From contig JAKSDI010000100.1 of NCBI GenBank assembly GCA_022360175.1, forward strand, positions 124,001 through 188,000: a stretch of 64,000 nucleotides of DNA. Direction: 5' to 3'. Position 1 is the first letter of the stretch; the number at the start of each line of letters is the position of its first letter. Source of the stretch: Chitinophagales bacterium (GTDB lineage Bacteria; Bacteroidota; Bacteroidia; Chitinophagales; Saprospiraceae). The notes beneath the pieces are model-generated. The model saw only the letters and a list, made by a program, of their open reading frames with translations, was not told the DNA's origin and ran no database searches. The translations under genes and the position numbers were made by a program. This document shows, in pieces, positions 6,908 to 15,924 of this stretch.

Positions 6908-9682
6908 TTAGTTATTCAATTCAAAGGTGGCTACAGCATGGGGCAATGTTAGTTTATAAGACTTTCCTGTACCCTGGCAATTGGCACTAGCCGCTGTATT
7001 TTTAAATTCCTTTTCCAAAGCCGTAATTATGCCGCAATTGTCAGTCGTTTGTGCTAAATTTAAGGTGGTCGTTTGCTCGCTATTACTAGCTTGATAAACC
7101 CTTAATACCAGTGGATTTTCATCATAGTATTTTGCTTTCGCTGTGGTGATAATTGCATTCTTTTCCACAGAAGCCAGGGAATAAGAAGCAGGAAAGCTAC
7201 CACCAGATGTATTAGCCACTTCCACAGCTACCATCGGTGTATGATAGGTACGTGCTTCTTTTAACGGCTGTAGAGTTGCCGCAGATTGAAGGCCTGTTGG
7301 TATTCTTAAGGCATAATGTTGTGTATGAGTGCCTGCATCTGTACCTGTTGCTCCTTGATTCGTACAATTATTACCCAATGTGTTTCTCAATATAACTCCA
7401 TAAAGATCACTGCCCTGATAGGTCCAGGCAGGCATCCCTCCCTGATAGATAGCTGCTAAAGGCTTGCCATTAGATTGAGGTACTACAAAATCGTGGGTAG
7501 CCATAAAGGCTGTATTAAATTGCGGATTATCACCATAAGAAATGGGTACAAAGGTATCCCAGTGATAGGGTGTTCCAAATTCCATTTGATCAGGCTGATT
7601 GCTCAAAGGAAATCGAACCATTGCTGTGTAGTTTTCAGGAAGCTGCCCCTTTGTTGAAATTCTTAAATAAGGCTCTCCCTGCCTTAGGCCATAGGTACAA
7701 ACAAAAACTTCAGGTGAACCTCCAATGGTAGTGCCTTTTACAATGGTTACAGATTTCGCCAAAGCGGATGCTGTATCATAAAATACTTGTTTGATATCCC
7801 AACGAATAGTCGTATCCTGATAAAAGTAATCAGAACAACTTTCCGTCTCATAGGCAAAGCGATAAATATTTCCGTCATCATTATAAACCACTATTTCATT
7901 TCCCTTACCAGACAGTATATTCTGCTGGGTATTCAAATCTACTACGGAAGTAATTCCTCCCGCTTGTATATCTATTGTTGCTTCCAGGTATTTATTTTTT
8001 AATACTAAAGAGGCCGTGCTGGCTTGAGCACTCAAACTACCATCGCCTTGTTTTGCTGTTGATAAATCATTGACTTTATAGCCCAAACTAGGAGCAGTTA
8101 CATTTACATAATTAGCATCTCCATTGCTGTCTATATATTTTATCACGCCCTGATTATCATATCCCAATTGATTAAAAACAGTAATAGCAGGAGTGCTACT
8201 GGAAACATTTGAGGTAATATTCTTCAAATTAGCTTTTGCGATAGAATCTCCCATATTCAACGCTTTTTTTAACAGCGGAATTTGTTCGTTTTGATAAACT
8301 TCGTCAACGGCAGTTCCGGTAATATAGTCGTGATGGGTGCTGGGCGCCAGATAGTTCCACCCTTGAAGCAATGCATCCAGGCCAGTAGATTGAGCATTGG
8401 AGTTAAGTGAATTAGCTACATATTGAAAAGTTTCTGCTTTCAGTAGAGCCCTACTTGCTTCATTGTGTAATATTTTCAGCTCAGGCCGGCTTGCATAAAA
8501 GCCCATCCAATAAGGATTGGATTGAAATTTGTGGTCATTCGAAGCAGCATTATAAGTTCGTTTTTTCAATTTTGACCTATACGCATTGACCAGGCGGATA
8601 TAATGGTCAAATGTAGCATCAACAACGTATACTCCTGTCTTTTTATATCCTTCATCTGAATTGTTCCATTTTTCAGCATCATATACCAGCATCTGATAAG
8701 GCAGCATAAAATCGTCACTGACATGTACATATACATAAGGAGTAGGAGAAACGGGGAGATTAGCACCTATATAATTTCGAATATGTTCATTGGAGTTTCT
8801 TGCCGTACCATTTTTTTCACAGCTTTCTTCACTGATATCTTCAGGGCTATTAAAATCTACTCTTTGTGTTCCATTATCTTCATCAATATCTTCCCCTTGA
8901 TTATAGTGGGATTCCAACCAGTGAGCAATGACTTCTGAACCGTCATTCCCCGTCCAAAGGAAATCTACCCCTCCATTCACGGTATCCAAAAGCAAGCGCT
9001 TAGGCTCCTGATAAGGCTGGTCTCCGCCATCACAGGCACCGGGTATCCTTGCAAATCCTACGCCCATAGCATCTAAAGCCTTCAGCATCACCGGGAGCTG
9101 GCCATCATGCCCGAAATCATCTGGTATCCAGACTTGTCCTGACCAATCTACTTTTTGGTCAGACATCCATTTATTAGCCACTAAAAAATTACGTAAAAAG
9201 GCTTCTCCCTGTGGCAATAGATTATCAGGCGAGGTAATCCCCCCTCCCACTACTCTGAAGCGGTCAATTGTTTTGAGTTGATCAAATAAAGATCGTTCGT
9301 TTTGAGCGAAACCCTTTAAAAATCCGACTTCGCAAAGAGAGTAATAATAGTAGCTTGTATCCAATAAATTGTTTGTTGCCCTATGCAATATCGAATCGGC
9401 AGGGCCTCGAGTGGATGGATTAAAATAGGTAGGGTCATAAGCGGGTGGCGTCAGATTGCTATTGTATGGAAAAGGGTTTAACCAATCCCAATCCATATGT
9501 GCTGCATGGCTTAAAATAAGCACATGCTTGGCATCATCAGGAACGTTTAATTCTTTTCTAATTTGTTTTTCAACATCATCGAATCCAACCTGATCTACCA
9601 ATTCGTTATTACAAGCAAAAGTGATAAGGATAAATAGTAATAATAAATAAAGTACTTTGTACTTATGGTGATTAAGTAACAT
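6908..9682 (-). CDS. Glycoside hydrolase family 38-like lipoprotein (alpha-mannosidase type)
   Basis: 924 aa. The N-terminus is a lipoprotein signal with Cys24 after LITFA, so the enzyme is probably anchored in a membrane facing the periplasm or outside. The GH38 signs are HAAHMDWDW (about residues 58-66, equivalent to the HxHxDxxW metal motif), WIPDDFGHDGQLP (about 180-195), a HHDYITGTAVDEVY segment (about 455-470) and a long beta-rich C-terminal half typical of the family. GH38 enzymes cleave alpha-mannosides and use a zinc ion. The substrate here is unknown. No Sus-like transport genes adjoin it, so it may act alone. Confidence 0.75.
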   Translation of the reverse strand: MLLNHHKYKVLYLLLLFILITFACNNELVDQVGFDDVEKQIRKELNVPDDAKHVLILSHAAHMDWDWLNPFPYNSNLTPPAYDPTYFNPSTRGPADSILHRATNNLLDTSYYYYSLCEVGFLKGFAQNERSLFDQLKTIDRFRVVGGGITSPDNLLPQGEAFLRNFLVANKWMSDQKVDWSGQVWIPDDFGHDGQLPVMLKALDAMGVGFARIPGACDGGDQPYQEPKRLLLDTVNGGVDFLWTGNDGSEVIAHWLESHYNQGEDIDEDNGTQRVDFNSPEDISEESCEKNGTARNSNEHIRNYIGANLPVSPTPYVYVHVSDDFMLPYQMLVYDAEKWNNSDEGYKKTGVYVVDATFDHYIRLVNAYRSKLKKRTYNAASNDHKFQSNPYWMGFYASRPELKILHNEASRALLKAETFQYVANSLNSNAQSTGLDALLQGWNYLAPSTHHDYITGTAVDEVYQNEQIPLLKKALNMGDSIAKANLKNITSNVSSSTPAITVFNQLGYDNQGVIKYIDSNGDANYVNVTAPSLGYKVNDLSTAKQGDGSLSAQASTASLVLKNKYLEATIDIQAGGITSVVDLNTQQNILSGKGNEIVVYNDDGNIYRFAYETESCSDYFYQDTTIRWDIKQVFYDTASALAKSVTIVKGTTIGGSPEVFVCTYGLRQGEPYLRISTKGQLPENYTAMVRFPLSNQPDQMEFGTPYHWDTFVPISYGDNPQFNTAFMATHDFVVPQSNGKPLAAIYQGGMPAWTYQGSDLYGVILRNTLGNNCTNQGATGTDAGTHTQHYALRIPTGLQSAATLQPLKEARTYHTPMVAVEVANTSGGSFPASYSLASVEKNAIITTAKAKYYDENPLVLRVYQASNSEQTTTLNLAQTTDNCGIITALEKEFKNTAASANCQGTGKSYKLTLPHAVATFELNN

Positions 9683-9948
9683 GATATTGGGTTTTAGGTA
9701 AAAAATTAGAATTAAGTTACGTAAAATATTATGTGCATGCTGAGATAGACCAATTAAATTTCAATATAAAATTCATTTTTGTGTATGCGGCATATCACAA
9801 ACACAATGATCGTTTTGATAGCTCAGATGCCATTCATTGGCTAAAGCCTAAAAGGGGTTCTTAAAATTATTCATTAAGTTTACCTAAGTAAGTGATCAAT
9901 ATTATTTCAATAATTCTGATGGGTTCTTTTTTCCTTACTCTATGTTGA

Positions 9949-10060
9949 AGAACCGCCTTCCTTAGCTTGCTCCTCCGCTAAAGCTTTCTCCGGCGGCTGT
10001 AGCCTATGGCGAAGGACTCGGCGGCACGCGGATGGCTAAGGCCGGGAACCTTCGCCTTGA
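9949..10060. repeat. GC-rich intergenic block with self-complementary segments
   Basis: In an otherwise A+T-rich 484-bp gap, about 110 bp are GC-rich and contain related pieces such as CCGCCTTCC, CTCCGGCGGC, GGCGAAGG, GGCTAAGG and CCTTCGCC that can fold on each other. It resembles a dispersed REP-like palindromic unit. Similar CCGCCTTCG/GCGAAGGCGG words occur next to the left element boundary at 19904-19941. Function unknown. Confidence 0.4.
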
Positions 10061-10166
10061 TTAAGACAAAAAAACTCCACGATCAGAATCACAAACTATA
10101 TTTGATCACTTACTTATATATTCTTGAGTTGCTAAATGAACCATCCATTACCATAAAACAGCGAAT

Positions 10167-11711
10167 ATGATTTTCAATAATCGTCCTCTTACCCACCTTA
10201 ATGAAGAGAATGATTTGTTTGGCTTGTATGAAAAAGCAGAATTAATCTTAAAAGTCTTTAATAAGCAGTCAGACTTAGTAAAGCAGAATAAGATGTTTGC
10301 TATTTATGGAGAATGGGGAACAGGGAAGACTACTTTATTAAGATATTTGCAAACCAACGTCAGGCCAAAAAAGTATACCACTATATTTTTTGAAGCCTGG
10401 GAAAATGAAAAGGATGACAATCTTGCCTTATCATTATCTGATTTATTAAGAATGCAATTGAATGAAGATGCTGAGAGTCAGAAACTGGGCAAAAAATTCT
10501 ATAAGATCAGCAGCCAATTTTTGAAAGGTTTTGCAAAGGGGATTTCAGTAAAATTTACACCTCCGGTTCCTGGCTTGAGTAATACCAGCATTCATTTTTC
10601 TCCTGAGAAAATAGTAGATGAATTTAACAATGAAAAAAGCGCGAGTGATTCTTTCAGCAAATCTCTTTCCAATTTCAAACTGGCTTATAGAGCATTAGAA
10701 GATGAGATCATTAAACACAATAAACTTGATGAAGACGGCAAGATCATTGTATTTGTTGACGATCTGGATCGGTGCGAGCCTGATAATGTGCTTAATTTGA
10801 TATCTGCATTGAAGCTTTTTTTCACCTATGGAGAAAAAACATTATTCTTTTGCGGTATTGATAAAGATGCTGTTCGAAAAGCGATACAAAGTAAGTATTT
10901 GGATGTCATCAAGGCAGATGAATATCTGGAGAAAGTATTTGATGTTACTTTTAATCTGCCTTCTTATATCAGTGTAAAAAAAATCTTTGATAAATACTTC
11001 CAGTCCATCACTCCTTCAGAACAGGACATTGATCTTGGGCAAGAATTTGAGACATTTTTATCCTATATAGATTTTAATACTCCAAGACATATCAAGAAGG
11101 TACTGAATAAGTATTCCATTATTAACTACTTATCAGAGGAAATTGAAGACCATACGAAGCCTCAGCTTATAGGTGCGTCTTCAGGCAAGGGCAATGTAGT
11201 GGATACCATCCTTACGATGTTTCTTTTGATTCTAAAAGAGTATTATCAGAATGAATACTACATGATATATGACATCAACAAAAAGATAGCTAATTACGCT
11301 GAGATATATTCTAGTAATAAAAACGCTGCTGCCGCACAACATCACAATATTAGCATGATGAGAACATTACTTTCTGGTGTTTATTACAATACAAGCATTA
11401 AGGATATCATACAATTTAAGTATCAATCCATAAAAAGTGCATCCATTGAAAAAGCAGACCCTAAAAATTCCTTGATAGATGCTGCCCTGTATTTTTTGTT
11501 TTTACCCCTGGGAAATAATAGCCACATGATACTGGAAATAAAAAATGAGAATGCTTTTATCGATCAGTTTAATGATTCTGAACATTCGATATTAGTAAGG
11601 TTTTGCCATTACCTTAAAGACAATCTGGACCGTTTATCCAATTATGATGAGTACCAATCAGGAGATTTTACCCTCATCAATTTATTTACATTCCTGGATA
11701 AAATAACTTAA
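10167..11711 (+). CDS. KAP-family P-loop NTPase
   Basis: 514 aa. Walker A is GEWGTGKTT (about residues 48-56); Walker B with the KAP signature is VFVDDLDRCEP (about 195-205). A strand after Walker B ends in FFCGIDKDAV (about 230-240), and an arginine-rich NTPRHIKKVLNKY segment follows (about 305-320). KAP NTPases often carry paired transmembrane helices between the Walker motifs; here that region (about 110-150) is only mildly hydrophobic, so this copy seems soluble. Members occur in phage-exclusion and other defence settings, but nothing adjacent supports a specific role. It is flanked by unrelated genes and has its own terminator. Confidence 0.8.
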   Translation: MIFNNRPLTHLNEENDLFGLYEKAELILKVFNKQSDLVKQNKMFAIYGEWGTGKTTLLRYLQTNVRPKKYTTIFFEAWENEKDDNLALSLSDLLRMQLNEDAESQKLGKKFYKISSQFLKGFAKGISVKFTPPVPGLSNTSIHFSPEKIVDEFNNEKSASDSFSKSLSNFKLAYRALEDEIIKHNKLDEDGKIIVFVDDLDRCEPDNVLNLISALKLFFTYGEKTLFFCGIDKDAVRKAIQSKYLDVIKADEYLEKVFDVTFNLPSYISVKKIFDKYFQSITPSEQDIDLGQEFETFLSYIDFNTPRHIKKVLNKYSIINYLSEEIEDHTKPQLIGASSGKGNVVDTILTMFLLILKEYYQNEYYMIYDINKKIANYAEIYSSNKNAAAAQHHNISMMRTLLSGVYYNTSIKDIIQFKYQSIKSASIEKADPKNSLIDAALYFLFLPLGNNSHMILEIKNENAFIDQFNDSEHSILVRFCHYLKDNLDRLSNYDEYQSGDFTLINLFTFLDKIT

Positions 11712-11733
11712 ACTCTGAGTTTTAATGCAAAAA

Positions 11734-11771
11734 AATTATTCCTTCCGATCTAGATGCCAAAAGGAATAATT
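11734..11771. terminator. Bidirectional hairpin between KAP and PAS genes
   Basis: AATTATTCCTT (11734-11744) and AAGGAATAATT (11761-11771) form a perfect 11-bp stem between two convergent genes, with A/T-rich flanks on both sides. Confidence 0.65.
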
Positions 11772-11796
11772 CAAAATAACAGTTTGTGTGTGATTC

Positions 11797-12105
11797 TTAC
11801 TTCAAGAGGGCAACAATAGAATGACTTCCATCGGCTCCCTTTTTTTCGGTTAAAACTAAATCTACTTCTTGCTCCTCACCAGATTTGCTAACAGCAGGAA
11901 GTTTTAGCCAGGTCCCTAATATTTTCTTTACTCCTGTAGTATGGAACCTGTTAAACCCTCCATGATGCCCTGCCCTATGTCTTTCGGGAATTATCATTTC
12001 CAACTGTTGGCCTAAAAGGTCGTTGGCATCATATCCTAAGAAATCAGCACCGGATACCGTTGTGATTTCCTGGTTCATGCTTACTTCGATCATCATTTTC
12101 ACCAT
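11797..12105 (-). CDS. Small stand-alone PAS-domain protein
   Basis: 102 aa that consist almost entirely of one PAS domain: a TTVSGADFLGY strand and turn, the LLGQQLEMIIPERHR helix typical of PAS/PAC sensors, then strands ending in VALLK. It has no output domain, so it may be a small-molecule or partner-binding module acting through another kinase. It could also start at the internal Met4. The 496 bp after it, up to 12601, show no clear feature. Confidence 0.65.
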   Translation of the reverse strand: MVKMMIEVSMNQEITTVSGADFLGYDANDLLGQQLEMIIPERHRAGHHGGFNRFHTTGVKKILGTWLKLPAVSKSGEEQEVDLVLTEKKGADGSHSIVALLK

Positions 12106-12601
12106 AACGATTAAAATTTCATATTGTTAGTTAATAGTTTTACAATAGAATGCGAGTCGTCTTTTATGGCTTAAATTGTTTGGATAAAAAAGAGTTGTTT
12201 TTAAACAAAAAATAGGATGTGAGCTAAAAAAAATCGCTTAAAGATAATTTAATATGCGATATTCCAAAAATACACGCAAATAATATTGCTATTCTGTTAA
12301 TTTTCAATTTATTATTCGTATTTTACAATGTATACATGTCCCTAAGGCATATAAAGAAATAAAATGTAATAACATTTGTGAGCATTTGTTGTATGCCTTC
12401 AAATCATTCTATTTATTACAGATCAAATCTCATTTAATCTACTAAAATTTAAAGTTGTCTCCATAAAGAGGCCAATAGTGTCATTATGATAGAGGAGTAA
12501 CACCTTTCTTACAAAAGCAAGCTGTTCCTGTACAGTCAATAAACAGGAGGTGGAATCCGAAAAACCTTAAGAGTAGGAATTACCATAAAACCCATTTTAA
12601 T

Positions 12602-13882
12602 ATGTCAACGAAACCTAATTTTAGAGGAGCCATTGGTGCATGGATAGATTCAGAGCTTCATCCCCCCGGAGCAACCTCTCCTTCCTCACCTAACAGTGAT
12701 TTTGTCTCTATGCGGCTGAATAATGTTTACGAGACATTAGATTATTTGAATATTGCATGGTTTGGGATCGATATGACTAATCCAAAACAACCAACAATCA
12801 AAACGGGCAATACAGGCCTCAGTATGATAGTGACTGATGCCAGAAACCAGAACTCCAATATCAAGATATTTGGAACGTTAGCCTGGACAAGTCAGATTTT
12901 AAGCGACCTCCAAACAATTATTAGTGATCCAACTGTATTAAATAACTTTGCAACAAATATTGCTACTTTTCTAGGTAACAATCATATGAACGGTTTTGAT
13001 ATAGATTGGGAGCCTCCTATAAGTTCACTAAAACCAACCCAGTGTGCCGCGTGGCTCAATGCTTTGCGAAAAGCTTTCGGTAGTACTTACTTCATTAGTA
13101 TTTCTCCTTCTACCACAATGGGGCTTGATGCCACTGCTGTAAATAACAATTGCAACATCATTAATATACAGTCTTATGCTGGTATAAGTCCGAGTGCATT
13201 CACTAGTATAGGGATTACCCCATCTCTTCTTGGGTTTGGAGCTAAGTTTGAGACACAAGGTAGTGCTCCTTTTCAAAACGCTTATCAGGCCTACAAACAA
13301 TATATAGCTGGCTTTACAGCAAATGGTAACTCCTATTCCTATAATACCATTTGTACCTGGCGAATGGATTCTGGCAACTGGTCATTTGAACAGGGACAGC
13401 AATTATTGTTAAGTCAATATATCAAAGAAGCTCCAAGTACAGTACCATTTAACGATGGTACGATTATAAGTGCACAGACAACTCCTACCCTGATGAAAAC
13501 CGTCACAGTATGGAATGGTGAAGTAGTTGATGCTATACAAACAAGCAACCAAAATCATGCTGGTACTTATGTGGTAGAGATGTTGCAGCATGGAGGGGAT
13601 ACTGGCCGGCAAAATCCATCTATTAATTTACCTAATGGCCTGACACACCTCAGCTATGTCACAGGAGATTGGTATGGCAATCATGTGATTGTACAAATTA
13701 CAATTGCAGGAAATAATTATCCCGCTGCGATAAGTCCTTCTGTTTCAAATACCGTAGTACATAGTGTACAAGCACCTGCAGGAAAAACAATAGTTGCGTT
13801 CAAAGGTTCCAGCCAGTATGTACTACTCGCTGGCGGTGGATTTACCTGGGTACTCTCAGATATTGATCCCATCTTTGGTTAA
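12602..13882 (+). CDS. GH18 chitinase-like protein with C-terminal jacalin/lectin-like domain
   Basis: 426 aa. Residues 1-270 look like a GH18 barrel: the catalytic DGxDxDxE signature appears as NGFDIDWEPP (about residues 136-145), with the acid Glu in place. Residues about 295-426 are a beta-rich region with WNGEVVDAIQTSNQNH and GDTGRQ, like jacalin-type or similar lectin domains. No signal peptide is visible at the only plausible start (ATG 12602), so export would need a non-classical route or the protein stays inside. Likely acts on N-acetylglucosamine polymers, but this is inferred from family only. Confidence 0.7.
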   Translation: MSTKPNFRGAIGAWIDSELHPPGATSPSSPNSDFVSMRLNNVYETLDYLNIAWFGIDMTNPKQPTIKTGNTGLSMIVTDARNQNSNIKIFGTLAWTSQILSDLQTIISDPTVLNNFATNIATFLGNNHMNGFDIDWEPPISSLKPTQCAAWLNALRKAFGSTYFISISPSTTMGLDATAVNNNCNIINIQSYAGISPSAFTSIGITPSLLGFGAKFETQGSAPFQNAYQAYKQYIAGFTANGNSYSYNTICTWRMDSGNWSFEQGQQLLLSQYIKEAPSTVPFNDGTIISAQTTPTLMKTVTVWNGEVVDAIQTSNQNHAGTYVVEMLQHGGDTGRQNPSINLPNGLTHLSYVTGDWYGNHVIVQITIAGNNYPAAISPSVSNTVVHSVQAPAGKTIVAFKGSSQYVLLAGGGFTWVLSDIDPIFG

Positions 13883-13935
13883 AGATCTCATGCATTAATT
13901 TAATGTAGGTTTACTATCTTGAGATCAAATATGAT

Positions 13936-13965
13936 TCCCTTGTTGGCTCCTTCGCCAACAAGGGA
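13936..13965 (+). terminator. Strong hairpin after the GH18 gene
   Basis: TCCCTTGTTGGC (13936-13947) and GCCAACAAGGGA (13954-13965) form a perfect 12-bp stem with a 6-nt loop. The rest of the 527-bp gap up to queD contains only A+T-rich sequence; a 66-codon open frame at 14008-14208 has no coding signs. Confidence 0.65.
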
Positions 13966-14409
13966 GCATAAAAAAGAGGAAGTGCTCAAAACCTTATAAA
14001 TACAGTATTGGCACCTCCTCCGGTTAATCAAAATATTGTTGCACGCTTAAACATAAAATTTAAGGGCATTCTGCTTGAGTATAATCATATTCAAAATCCA
14101 GGCTTTCGCCTTCTTCATAATTTCAATTATTATTCTTCAAAGGTACAATATAATACAAAACCAACAAACACCAAGACATCAATACATTGTTTTACCAACA
14201 AGTATTAATTTTAAAAAGGTTGGCTATCCAATATCAAATCATAGTAATTCATAATTTCTGAAACCTCCTGCCAATAGATAATCCATCATTCTCCGGATAA
14301 ATTCACTAGAAATAATAGTTATTTTTCGATAATCTAGCGTTAATTTGATGTTATTTCAATAAGAAATGCTGATGATTGTAGTTGAAGAATCTTATAAAAA
14401 ATAACAGAG

Positions 14410-14775
14410 ATGAGAATAGTTGAGGTATATAAAGAATTTACGTTTGATAGTGCACATTATTTACCCAATGTTCCTGATGATCATAAGTGTAAAAATCTTC
14501 ACGGGCACACCTATAGGGTGAGAGTATATGTAAAAGGTAGTATCGATGAAGATCTTGGGTGGGTTGTTGATTTTTCAGATGTCAAAAAAGCTTTTGAACC
14601 TTTTGAAAAGCAACTTGATCATAAACTACTCAATGATATTGAAGGACTAGAAAACCCTACCGCAGAAATGATTGCCGTATGGCTTTGGGATAAGCTGATC
14701 ATTAAACTTCCTAATCTTTCAAAAATTGAAGTTGCTGAAACGCCAACTTCAGGCGTGATTATAACAAAAGATTAG
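14410..14775 (+). CDS. queD: 6-carboxytetrahydropterin synthase / 6-pyruvoyl-tetrahydropterin synthase family
   Basis: 121 aa, the usual size. Zinc ligands His16 (DSAHYL) and His31/His33 (LHGHTY) are present. Cys27 (HKCKN) is the catalytic cysteine of QueD, and the LDHKLLND motif carries Asp70-His71. QueD converts 7,8-dihydroneopterin triphosphate to 6-carboxytetrahydropterin in queuosine/preQ0 synthesis. Presence of Cys27 and the short N-terminus favour QueD over eukaryotic-type PTPS. It stands alone; queC and queE are not in the window, and I see no clear preQ1 riboswitch in the leader. Confidence 0.88.
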   Translation: MRIVEVYKEFTFDSAHYLPNVPDDHKCKNLHGHTYRVRVYVKGSIDEDLGWVVDFSDVKKAFEPFEKQLDHKLLNDIEGLENPTAEMIAVWLWDKLIIKLPNLSKIEVAETPTSGVIITKD

Positions 14776-15183
14776 AGTGATTAACAGTTGAAATAACCCT
14801 AAAATCTTACCTATCTCGAATATGAAATAATAGCTCATTTGCAATAAACGGTAACATCCCATCACTTCTCTAATTGTATCGGAGATGGCCAAGCTTTATA
14901 GTTAAAAAGTAAAACTTGCGCAAAACAGCTAAACGTTTTATATTTGAATTTTATTCAATTTTTAATTGCATACATTAAAACTGAAGCTCTTTCTTCTGTT
15001 TATAGCAGATACAGCATATGGTCTATAAACCTAAATCAAATTATCCGAATAGGGATTATCAAGCTAATACGCCTTCCTACAGGAAAAACGTAAAATTTAT
15101 AATTATCTATTATTACCTGAAGCATTGAAGCGGAAAGTAAAACTTTTCCGGCCTCCAGGCAATGTACAAGATAGTTGAAGAAT

Positions 15184-15618
15184 ATGAGAGAAATTCCAGA
15201 AGATCGGCAAATATATATATCAGGCAGGGTTTGGCATGAAGTCATGCATAAAGTGAATTTAACTCCATTCATTTACACACTTCATGATCAACTTAATTTA
15301 ACCTCTTTTGGAAAAGGCTTAGCACGGTTTTATTTCTCTTTTATTATTGTGAAGCCTGATGACCAAATCAATACTCCATATGCTCGTTTCAATAAGAGTA
15401 AAAAATTCGCCGATATTGCCATTTCAATTCCTTACAACCTCTATGATAATGCTTCAGAGAAAGAGACCATTCAATTGATGGAAGATGCTTACCTCAAAGG
15501 CATCGATCAACTTAATGAGCTTTCTATTCAAGATTTTGATGCCACTAGTTTAAAAAATGTAGTAGCGGCTATCTTTGCTCAAGACAATTGGCATGAGTTA
15601 GCAGAGCAGGAGGTTTGA
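15184..15618 (+). CDS. Hypothetical protein, soluble
   Basis: 144 aa from ATG 15184; a TTG start three codons earlier is possible. No motif I recognise. The protein is mixed alpha/beta with YISGRVWHEVMHKVN near the start and an acidic helical end. No signal peptide or membrane segment. It follows a 408-bp gap in which I see nothing definite. Function unknown. Confidence 0.6.
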   Translation: MREIPEDRQIYISGRVWHEVMHKVNLTPFIYTLHDQLNLTSFGKGLARFYFSFIIVKPDDQINTPYARFNKSKKFADIAISIPYNLYDNASEKETIQLMEDAYLKGIDQLNELSIQDFDATSLKNVVAAIFAQDNWHELAEQEV

Positions 15619-15681
15619 TATTTACAGCATTTAGCTAAGCAGAAACCTTAAGCTCATAGTGTAACAGGATTATCTTTATTC

Positions 15682-15855
15682 ACTCTTGATTTTATACGAA
15701 CTCGTATTTTTTTAAGGCCTGATTTTAAGCGCTACCAAAAGTGTAGTTACTCCACAGATCAACTCGACGAAAATTTTGTCCAGGTCCATCGTTCTTATAT
15801 TGTTCATTTGAAATACATACAATGGAGGATATTAGATCGGGAAGAGCATCAATAA
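15682..15855 (+). pseudogene. Relic of a LytTR-type response regulator
   Basis: Frame from 15682 to the TAA at 15853-15855 encodes the C-terminal part of a LytTR DNA-binding domain. FVQVHRSYIVHLKYI is nearly identical to the conserved FxxVHRSYIVNxxYI motif. Upstream the frame is degenerate, no start codon or receiver domain exists, and only about 57 codons remain. It is a decayed fragment of a two-component regulator of the type whose C-terminus appears on the other strand at the right window edge. Confidence 0.65.
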
Positions 15856-15879
15856 AAAAGTACACCTTCTTCCTCATAA

Positions 15880-15916
15880 ATTCTGACTGTCTCCGTTAGA
15901 CAGAAACAGTCAGAAT
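15880..15916 (-). terminator. Hairpin after the T9SS propeller gene
   Basis: ATTCTGACTGT (15880-15890) and ACAGTCAGAAT (15906-15916) form a perfect 11-bp stem directly downstream of the minus-strand gene stop. Confidence 0.6.
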
Positions 15917-15924
15917 CACTCAGA

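Noticed and set aside
14008-14208. Plus-strand 66-codon frame before queD
   Set aside because: A+T-rich chance frame without start signals or similarity.
14280-14409. preQ1 riboswitch before queD
   Set aside because: I looked for the preQ1-I hairpin plus A-rich tail and found no convincing match.
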